From the NCBI RefSeq assembly GCF_007565055.1, contig NC_044567.1:50554260-50618259 (forward strand): a DNA stretch of 64,000 bases. Direction: 5' to 3'. Below, in pieces: positions 56,467-64,000 of this stretch; positions within the stretch are counted from its first letter, which is position 1; each line of letters begins with the position of its first letter. The position numbers and the translations under genes were made by a program. The notes below the pieces were generated by a model, which was not told the origin of the DNA, made no database searches, and saw only the letters and a program-made list of their open reading frames with translations. The stretch is from Rhinopithecus roxellana (Eukaryota; Chordata; Mammalia; Primates; Cercopithecidae).

Positions 56467-56570
56467 AGAAAGAAGGAAGGAAGGAAGGAAGGAAGGAAGG
56501 AAGGAAGGAAGGAAGGAAGGAAGGAAGGAAGGAAGGAAGGAAGGGAGAGGAAGAAAGAAAAGAAAGAAAC
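56225..56570 (+). repeat. (AAAG)n-(AAGG)n purine tract
   Basis: Imperfect A/G-rich start, long AAAG array 56317-56471 with single interruptions, then AAGG array about 56472-56543. About 345 bp almost purely purine. The frame of K, E and R repeats is its translation. Confidence 0.98.
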
Positions 56571-56777
56571 AGAGGGACAGTCAGATAAGAGCCCTGGGAG
56601 CCCAGAGGCAGAAAGGAGATCCAGGGTTATTTAAAGTCATAGCCAAGTTCAACATATGCCTTGAAGAATGAACTAGAATAAGTAGAGACAGGAGAGCAAA
56701 GTATGTTTATGGTAGAGAAAGCACTGCCACCCAAGGGCCCAAATATTATGATACATAGTTTGGTACAGCAAGGGCCA

Positions 56778-57151
56778 TGTATTAGTCCATTCTCACACTG
56801 CTATAATGGACTACCAGAAACTGGGTAATTTATAAAGGAAAGAGGTTCAATTGACTCACAATTTCACGTGACTGGGAGGCTTCAGAAAACTTACAATCAT
56901 GGCAGAAGGAGAAGCAAACATGTTCTTCACATGGCAGCACGAAGAAAAAGTGCTGAGCAAAAGGGGGAAAAGCCTCTGATAAAACTATCAGATCTCGTGA
57001 GAACTCACTCACTATCATGAGAACAGCAGCATGGGGGTAACCAACCCCATGATTCAATTACCTCCCACTGGATCCCTACCATGATACTTGGGGATTATGG
57101 AAGCTACAATTCAAGATGAGATTTGGGTACGGACACAGCCAAACCATATCA
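56778..57151 (-). mobile_element. THE1/MST-type solo LTR, antisense
   Basis: TGTATTAGTCCATTCTCACA to 'gccaaaccatatca'. Flanking pentamers GGCCA and GGATA match at only three positions, so the target duplication is decayed or uncertain. Confidence 0.9.
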
Positions 57152-57754
57152 GGATAGTAGCAAGGAACACAGAAATCAGATGGTAAAGGTTGACTGGAAA
57201 TGGACCATCTCCTCCTCCTTCAGGACTGGATGAGGATGAGATACTACACACAGTGCATTCCAAGAACACCTTTAAATTAACTCAACCAGTTCTTCCTCAG
57301 AGATTCAGCTGCAAATGGCTTAGCCACCACAATGGGTTGTAGAGTATGGTTCTGGGACCAGATGGGGCTGGCTCTATAGGAAAATGAATCTAGGACTCTG
57401 CTGGAGTCTCTAAAAATATAGCTGCTATTGTCCCTTCAACAGGGTTATAGTAAGGGGCAAGGAAATTCACATTCTGCTGGTTGAATTTAGATCCCTCAAA
57501 CACTTTAAGAGACTCTCTCGGCTATTACCTCCTCCAGCATACCCAGCCAGCCCTGTGTGCAGACTGCCAGGGAAGGTGATTGCTCAGGTAGACCCAGGAA
57601 GCCTTGGGAGTGCACAGAGCTGTCGAAGAGGCTTCTAGGCAAGCCAAGGGCATCAGGGAGAGGCACAGAGAGTGACTGCCCAGGGTCTTCAGACCCTTAT
57701 GTTGCTTTTATTTTTTTCACTATGTTTTCTGGTACCCCTTGTTATGCCAAGATG
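57152..57754. other. single-copy sequence, nothing recognised
   Basis: No repeat or gene recognised. Confidence 0.4.
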
Positions 57755-57970
57755 CACTAGTAGGTTGGAAACCATGCTTTCTTGGAATCAGTATATTTGG
57801 TTTGATTTTTAGTTCCTCTTCTGAATGGCTGCATGTCACTGACTATCTCTGGGCACTTTGTTCCTCATCTGTGATGTGAGAATTTCAATATCCATTATGC
57901 TTCCTACACAGGACTGATAGGAAGATCTAACTGGATGAAAGAGGCAAAGGCTATGTGGACACTAAAATGC
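57755..57970 (+). repeat. MIR (SINE)
   Basis: 'aaccatgctttcttggaatcag', 'gttcctcatctgtgatgtgagaat' and 'caggactgataggaagatc' fit MIR. Confidence 0.65.
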
Positions 57971-58939
57971 TTTACTTTTTACATGCGTGAGCCTGCTCTT
58001 CGGGCCTCTTCCCTGCTGGACTGCAGAAGTCAATGGAAGGTAGACTCAAAACTCAATACCCTGGAGATTCCAAGGGGACATAAAGATAAAACGATGATGA
58101 TGCTGGGGTGATGAAGAGTACCCTGGACCCTGGGCAGGCACCAAGCATTATCTCCAGGCATGCTGGTAGTTGGAGTTATCCATCTCAGCTTCTAAAATGT
58201 TCGTGTTTGCCACTGATAATGCTGACAGTGACAGACAATGCAATTTTCTCCTGCTCTACTCAGACACAATCGCCATGAGCCCAGCCCCAGCACCAGCCTA
58301 CCCAGGCTCAGGCAGGGCTGCGGCATTGATTCTTACTGATATTCAGATAGCCCCTGAGGCCACCATGCCTAGATGCCCTGCCAGAGTTTGGAACAGAGGA
58401 TGTGTGTGGCCTGATGAATAGAATTGAGCTGAGTGAGAATCCTTAGCTTAGTGGCCTAGAAGTGGGGAGCTCATGGAATGAGGTCTGTCCTTCCCACCAT
58501 GAGAAAAGGTCAGTGGTCAAAGGACTAAGCCTGGCTGGACACTGAGGCCATTCAGGTGCCAGATGATCACCAGGAACTTCAGGAGAAATGGGGACTGAAT
58601 ACAGACCTTGCTTGAACATGGCCAGAGAAGATGTGAAAACCAGTTTCTGGCCAGGTTATTCCAGTTGTTCATATCAATCTGGATACGGGAAAGCAAGAAT
58701 GGAACATTACCCATCTACTGTACTTGCACAGCCTCATTGCTGCCCATGCCCCATTTGTTTCCAGTGCTCCAGCCACAAGGGCACTCTTGCAGCCCCCTCC
58801 TGTGCTGTGGTCATTAAGCTTCTCTAACTACAAGCTATTCCCACTACGTACAATGCCACCTCCCTCTCACATTTTTTTTTTAAAAGCTGGCTGGCTGACT
58901 CCTATTTATCCTTAAGTTGAAGCATATTTTTTTGATCCT
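57971..58939. other. single-copy sequence, nothing recognised
   Basis: About 1 kb without recognised repeats. Short frames at 58170-58915 resemble no family I know. Confidence 0.4.
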
Positions 58940-59110
58940 CACTCCCCAGCTGGAAAAGCACTGTGTTCGCTCTTGCTAGCCTTATAGTGTATTAGAATTA
59001 GCTTGTGGACATTTTGTGCTCCTCTAGAGAGGAGTGACAGAGTCATACTTAACTTAGTGTCTTCCATAATGTGGATGCACACAGTAAATCTCAATAAAGA
59101 TCTGATGGGC
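58940..59110 (+). repeat. L2-like 3' end
   Basis: 'ctcactccccagctggaaaagcactgtg' and 'cacacagtaaatctcaataaag' have the L2/CR1 3' end style. Confidence 0.4.
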
Positions 59111-59791
59111 AGACAGACAGATGAACGGGTAAGTTTACAGGACAATGCAAGAAACAACTCCAGTATAATGATGTCACATGGAACACTCCCTGGAGATTTG
59201 CAGCTGGGAAATGGGTGACGTGGCCCAGAACATAGCTCTCCCCAGGCGTAATGGGGTCTCATGTTCATTGGTTACAACTGAAGACACTGGAAACTGCTTT
59301 CAACCAGACGGTGATGTAAATCACTCTGGCCACCATTGCCTCACGTCCCTGGCACACACACCATTCCTGGGTGCAGGGTGGCATGATCCATGCTGAATCC
59401 TGCTGGCTCTCTGGGCCTGGCTGAGATCAAGATTTGGTACTGATGCTTGCTATCCCTATTCCCCAGCAGCCTTCTGATGAAAATGAGATTCTACATATTT
59501 TTCCAGCTCCTGTTGGTAAGTCCTAGTAACTTGCCTATCTCCTGTCATTGCCATGTGCTTTCCAGTCCTTGCCTCCTTCACCCTTTATCTTCCTAAAGGG
59601 TTCAGTTACAAACCTCTCCCTGTTCTTGGAAATAATCCTGGACTTAGGAGTTCCATGCTGGCATGAGGGGCTCTGTTGGTCTACTTCCCAGCAAAACAAG
59701 CAACACTGGTGAAACTACTTTAAAAAAAAATCCAAATTATTTAAAGTCTCTGGAAATTGTTCTAAAGGCATACAGCAAAGAGAGAAACATT
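59111..59791. other. single-copy sequence, nothing recognised
   Basis: No repeat or gene recognised. Confidence 0.4.
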
Positions 59792-59895
59792 CATAAAAAT
59801 CTACTAAAATATGGTGAGAACAATGAGGGACTGTGGCACTTGAGGCACAACTTGCTCCCTGTCTTCCACCCACTACCCAGCTCAGCTTGATGGAA
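59792..59895 (+). repeat. 104-bp segment duplicated at 61637-61740
   Basis: Shares TCTACTAAAATATG, TGGCACTTGAG and CACAACTTGCTCCCT with the downstream copy, in the same orientation and spacing, at roughly 80% identity by eye. Confidence 0.8.
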
Positions 59896-59971
59896 GCTCC
59901 CTTATATGTGGGTGTGGCTAAGAAGACAGGGCTTCCTCTCCCCTCAGTTCCCAAGCTAGGGTTACCAAATG

Positions 59972-60425
59972 TGATAGTTAAGTTTAAGTGTCAACTTGGA
60001 TGGGCCACTGGCTCAGATATGTGTTAAAGCATTATTCTGGATGTTTCTATGAGGATATTTTTGGATATTAACATTTAAATTGGTAGGCTTTGAGTAAAAC
60101 AAATTTCCCTCCATAATACAGGTGAGCCTCCTCCGATCACAGTCAGTTATGACCTAAACAGGACGAATGATTGATCTCCTGATCTCCCCTAAGCCAGAGA
60201 GAATTCTGCAACAGACAGCATTTGGATTTAAATCACAACGTGAGCTCCTTCCTGGGTCTTCAGCCTGATGGCCTTTGGACTTGAACTGTAGCATCAGTTC
60301 TCTTCTGCATCTCCAGCCTGCTGGCCCGTCCTGCAGATTTTGGGATTGCCAGCCTCCACACTCACATAATCCAATGATTTGAAATTAATCTCTCTCTCTC
60401 CCTTCTCCCTCTCTTGGCCTATAGG
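59972..60425 (+). mobile_element. ERVL-like solo LTR
   Basis: Starts TGATAGTTAAGTTTAAGTGT, then 'caacttggatgggccactgg', 'gaggatatttttggatatt', 'gagaattctgcaacagacag', 'ctccagcctgctggccc' and 'aaattaatctctctctctc'. Layout of a common mammalian LTR; family name uncertain. Confidence 0.75.
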
Positions 60426-60729
60426 ACAGAGTCTTTGTCCCAAGTACAACAGACTGCGAATACTGGAGCCCTAAATTACCCTGACCCCAGATCATTTGTA
60501 GGACATGCTGGAAGAAACAAGCTAACCAGATGCTAGCACTCTGCCCAGTGCCCAGAGTAATGGCTCAGAGATTTTCCCTAGGGAATCTATAAGAAGAGAG
60601 ACTGCCAAAGCTCCCCTCAAAGGAACTGACTTTGTTTGAAACAGAACATGGGGAAGTTCAAGCCTAAGGTTGTATTCAGAAACAATAATTCCTCTTATTA
60701 AGAGCAATGAGTCCAGTTAGTTCACTAGA
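60426..60729. other. single-copy or very old repeat
   Basis: Nothing firmly recognised between the LTR and the L1M. Confidence 0.35.
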
Positions 60730-61376
60730 AAGAACTAGAGAAAGAGACAGCTAAGAAACACCCTCCTAGGGTCAGAGCAAACCTCAAAGACTGGTCTCAG
60801 AAACTACCCCTTTCCCTATTTAAATGGATCAAACCGCTGAGCAATTTATGTCTTAAGGTGTTGTTGAAAACAGCAAAGCAAGCATTGAGTAATTAGTGGA
60901 GGTTAAAGACTGGGTGTAATACCAAGTCAGGAAGATAGTTTAACAGACAGATTAGTAAACAGGCATCCAAAGAGAGCTCTGCTAAAACTACTGCTGTCCT
61001 AGGTGAGCACCAAGGAGCAAGCAACACCAAAGGCTTGACACTGCACAGGGAATAGACTTCGCTAAAATATCCTAGCCATGTCACAAAACAAACACATAAT
61101 GAAACAAGAAACCCAAGAGCTGGAGTTGGGGGAGGGAAATCAGTATCCAGAATTGCTACAATTTATTACCTAAAACATCCATTTTTCAACACAAAATTAT
61201 GATATGTAAAAAAACAAAAATGTGTGACCCATATACAAGGAAAAAAGCAGGCAGCAAAACTGCCTGTGAAGGGAACCAGATGTCAGATTTGACAAAGACT
61301 TCAAAGTAGACAGTATACATATGTTCAAATAACCCGAGGAAAGCGTGATTAAATAAGTGACGAAACAGCTCATCAA

Positions 61377-61586
61377 ATGGAATATATCCAAAAAATGGCA
61401 GAAATTATAAAAAAAGAAACAAGTGGAAATTCTGGAGTTGAAAACCGAATCAATGACAATGAGAAATTATTAGCAAGGCTCAGCAGTAGATCTGAATGGG
61501 CAGAAGAAAGAATCAGTAAATTTGAGGATAGATCAGCAGAGATTATTCAATCCAAAGAACAGAGAGAAAATAAAAAGAAAAATTAG
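61377..61586 (+). pseudogene. L1M ORF1 coiled-coil remnant
   Basis: A 69-codon open frame of charged, heptad-like sequence with RSEWAEERISKFEDRSAEII matches the C-terminal part of the coiled coil in L1 ORF1p. It has no RRM or C-terminal domain in frame, so it is not functional. Confidence 0.7.
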
Positions 61587-61636
61587 CAGACCCTCAGAGA
61601 AATGTGGGATACATTTAAGTGTACCAAAATAAATTT

Positions 61637-61870
61637 CACAAGAATCTACTAAAATATGCTAATAACATGAAGGCCTTTGGCACTTGAGCCACAACTTGCT
61701 CCCTATCTTTCCCCTCCCACCCCCAGTTCAGCCTGATGAAAGGGCCAGCAGGCTGAAGACCCAGAGGAGAGCTGATGCTACAGTTCAAGCCCACAGATCA
61801 CCAAGCTGAAGACCAAGGAAACAGCTGATGTTGTGGTTTAAGTCCAAATGCTGTGTGCTGCAGAATTCTT
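61637..61870. repeat. chimeric duplication: 59.8 kb segment plus inverted LTR piece
   Basis: 61637-61740 repeats 59792-59895 in direct orientation. From about 61741 to 61870 the sequence is the reverse complement of the LTR interior near 60205-60330: on the minus strand it reads 'gaattctgcag', 'cagcatttggacttaaa', 'gtcttcagc' and 'cttgaactgtagcatcagc'. Confidence 0.75.
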
Positions 61871-61902
61871 TCTGGGTTGGGGGATGTCAAAAGGTAAAAA
61901 GA

Positions 61903-62192
61903 GGCTGGGCATGGTGGCTCATGCCTGTAATCCCAGCACTTTGGGAGGCCAAGGCAGGTGGATCACAAGGTCAGGAGATCGAGACCATCCTGACTAACAC
62001 GGTGAATGCCCGTCTCTACCAAAAATACAAAAACTTAGCTGGACGAGGTGGCAGGCCCCTGTAGTCCCAACTATTTGGGAGGCTGAGGCAGGACAATGGC
62101 GTGAACCCGGGAGGTGGAACTTGCAGTGAGCCAAAATCGCACCACTGCACTCCAGCCTGGGCAACAGAGTGAAACTCCGTCTCAAAAAGAAA
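61903..62192 (+). mobile_element. AluY/S, full length
   Basis: GGCTGGGCATGGTGGCTCAT to GAAACTCCGTCTC and an A-rich tail with one G. Target duplication AAAAGGTAAAAAGA at 61889-61902 and 62193-62206. Confidence 0.95.
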
Positions 62193-62680
62193 AAAAGGTA
62201 AAAAGAGATAGGAGCAGAAAAATATCACAAGAAATAATGGCTGAAAAACCCCAAATTTACTGAAAAAAATCAATGTGTGTATCCAAGAATCTCCACAAAC
62301 TCCAAGTAGGATAAATGCAAAGAGCTCCACACCCAGATATGCTACAGTAAAAATATTGAAAGCCAAAGTCAAAAAGAAAATCTTAAAAGCAGAAGGAGAA
62401 AAATGGCTCATCACATAAAAGGGAACCCCAATAAGATTAACAGTTGAATTCTTACCAGAAACAATGTAAGTCAGAAAGCAGTGGGATGACATACTCAAAG
62501 TGCAGAAAAAAGAAAAAAAAAACCTTTTAACTGAGAATCCAATGTCCAGAAAATCGATCTTTCAAAAATGAAGGTGAAATAAAGGCATTTCCTGACAAAT
62601 AAAAATTGAGAGCATTCGTTGCTGAACTTACATTATGGAAAACACTAAAGGAAGTGCTTCATGTTGAAAGTAAATAAGCC

Positions 62681-63180
62681 CAGATGGAAATTTGAATCCA
62701 CATGTTAAAAACAAAGAGCACCAGCGAAGGTAACTATACAATTATAAAATGAAGTATAAATGCACGTTTCTTCTTTCTTCGCTTAACTGATTTAAAAACA
62801 AACTGGATAAAGCAATATGTATATAATTGCATTGTTGTGTCTGTAATACACACAAACGTAATATATTTAACAATAACCACACAAAAAAGGTAGACAGGAG
62901 CAAAGTCGTATTGGAGTAAAGAAATGATAACAGATGGTAATTTGAATTCACAGAAACAAGTGGAAATTCTGGAGTTGAAAACCAAATCAATGAAAATGAA
63001 AAAGAGAAAATGAAGACAAACGAGTGATAAAGGTAAATACAACAAATTCTATAAATGTATACATGTCCTCCTTTCTTTTCTTAGCTTTAAATGTAAACAT
63101 AAAATTACATAAACTAATAATTATGATAATGCATTGTTGAATTTGTAACATACTTGGATGTTATAACAATAATAGCACAA
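62681..63180 (+). repeat. about 250-bp tandem duplication of the L1M inter-ORF region
   Basis: 62681-62702 and 62931-62952 both read CAGATGGWAATTTGAAT plus a CACA end. The following 'ggtaa', 'gcattgttg', 'tgtaa' and 'aacaataa' landmarks occur twice in order (62729 and 63031 onward). The two units are well diverged. Confidence 0.7.
62952..62999 (+). repeat. 48-bp copy of ORF1 text from 61415-61462
   Basis: AGAAACAAGTGGAAATTCTG onward, gapless, with 2 differences in 48 (96% identity by eye). It sits in the wrong place for ORF1, inside the second inter-ORF unit. Confidence 0.9.
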
Positions 63181-63780
63181 AGGAGGTGAAAAGAAAACAG
63201 CTATATGGGAATAACATTTCTATATTTCATTGGAATTAAGTTACTATAAATCCGAAACAGAGTCTTATAAGCTAAGATATATAATGTAAGCCCTAGAGCA
63301 ACCACTAGAAAAAAGTTTTAAAAAGCAAAAATAGTTTAAAGAAATTAAAATGCTACACTAGAAAATATTCAGTGAATGTAAAATAAAGCAATAAAGAAGA
63401 AAAAAGACATGTGACATTTAGATAACAAAAAGTAAAATGACAGACACAAATCCAATTATATAAATAATAACATTAAATGTAAATGGATTAAATAACACAG
63501 TCAAAAAGCAGAAACCGTCAGGCTGAATGAAAAAAACAAGATCCATCTATATGCTTTCTATAGGAGACACACTTTAGCTTTAAATATATAAATGTGTTGA
63601 CAGTAAAAGAACAGAAAAAGATACATCATGCAAATAACAGTCATAAGAAAACTGGAGTGGCTATATGAATATATGACGAAACATACTTTAAAACAAAAAA
63701 GTTATTGTGAAATGTCATTTTACAATCACAAAATGGTCAAACATATCAGGAAGTTACAACTTATAAAAATATATGTACCT

Positions 63781-64000
63781 GGCCAGGTGTGGAGGCTCAC
63801 GCCTGTAATCCCAGCACTTTGGGAGGCTGAGGTGGGTGGATCACGAGGTCAGGAGTTTGAGGCCAGCCTGGTCAACATAGTGAAACCCCATCTCTACTAA
63901 AAACACAAAAATTAGCCGAGCGTGGTGGCATGTAGCAGGAGAATTGCTTAAAACCAGAAGGCGGAGGTTGCAGTGAGCTGAGATCACGCCACTGTACTCC
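63781..64000 (+). mobile_element. AluS, internally deleted, cut by the window edge
   Basis: GGCCAGGTGTGGAGGCTCAC onward. About 35 bp between GGTGGCATGT and AGCAGGAGAATTGC are missing from the start of the right arm. The 3' end lies outside the window. Confidence 0.9.

Larger units (their letters stand above)
60730..63780 (+). mobile_element. L1M 5' UTR, ORF1, inter-ORF and ORF2 start, rearranged
   Basis: ORF1 text at about 61210-61620 and 62215-62680 ('gaatctccacaaactccaagtaggataaatgcaaagagctccacacc' type), the inter-ORF region twice (62681-62930 and 62931-63300), then ORF2 start ('ttaaatgtaaatggattaaat', 'ctatatgctttctataggagacac'). It contains an inserted chimeric segment (61637-61870), an AluY (61903) and internal duplications. 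All frames are broken. Confidence 0.8.

Noticed and set aside
56380..56634. 84-aa frame of K, E and R repeats
   Set aside because: Translation of the AAAG/AAGG microsatellite.
59497..59518. Acceptor-like TTTTTCCAG and donor GTAAGT separated by 9 nt
   Set aside because: A 9-nt microexon without any flanking exon is not credible from sequence alone.
62016..62498. 160-aa minus-strand frame across an Alu and L1M
   Set aside because: Half is antisense Alu and half antisense L1; no gene support.
1..64000. CRISPR array, operon, phage or defence system
   Set aside because: Sequence is densely filled with Alu, L1, MIR and MaLR elements, so it is primate nuclear DNA; no regularly spaced direct repeats or tightly packed coding genes exist.

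Overview
The window is nuclear DNA from a primate, most probably an Old World monkey (Cercopithecidae such as macaque, baboon or vervet). The AluY elements at 30870-31176, 49335-49803 and 11269-11383 carry cercopithecoid-type diagnostic text (GAGATCYGGCCA near the 3' end; GGCTCAAGCC and an ACTAGCCGGG linker in the best copy). The youngest L1 (4101-5922) has a monkey-type 3' UTR. I recognised no protein-coding gene, functional RNA gene, CpG island or bacterial-style system. The long open frames in the 37 kb and 56 kb tetranucleotide tracts and in L1 are repeat translations. This is intergenic or intronic sequence built from successive transposon insertions.

Layout. 0-3.8 kb is mostly single-copy with MIRs. 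3.8-6.1 kb is an old MLT1-type LTR split by a younger L1 with an inverted 5' part and perfect 15-bp target-site duplications. 6.2-9.1 kb holds an LTR-like repeat and an old L1M cut by a Tigger-like DNA transposon, which is itself cut by a nuclear copy of mitochondrial DNA (end of tRNA-Ile, tRNA-Gln, tRNA-Met, start of ND2). 10-19 kb has L2, L1M, a MER2 transposon split by an MST LTR, MIRs, and the second copy of a repeat also seen at 470-690. 19-31 kb has MaLR LTRs, L1M, Alus, and a 60-nt segment at 24649-24708 with textbook splice signals. 31-37 kb has an L2 with an internal tandem duplication, a small Tigger-like element and a long CCTT/CTTT tract. 37.9-41 kb is a deep nest (ancient repeat, then L1M, then THE1 and Alu copies). 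43-57 kb has three more MST/THE1 LTRs, a trimeric Alu, a 31-bp minisatellite, an MLT1-type LTR, L2, L1M and a long AAAG/AAGG tract. 59.8-64 kb is an ERVL-like LTR and a 5'-half L1M with several local, partly inverted duplications, ending in an Alu cut by the window edge.

What deserves a second look is structural. The main items are the mitochondrial insert with a fold-back at its junction, the inversion-bearing L1, the 59.8-63.3 kb cluster of templated duplications, and several short local duplications whose copies are far more alike than independent old repeats should be. I saw no convincing evidence of a previously undescribed functional system. Family names are from memory of consensus sequences; edges of old repeats are approximate by tens of bases.
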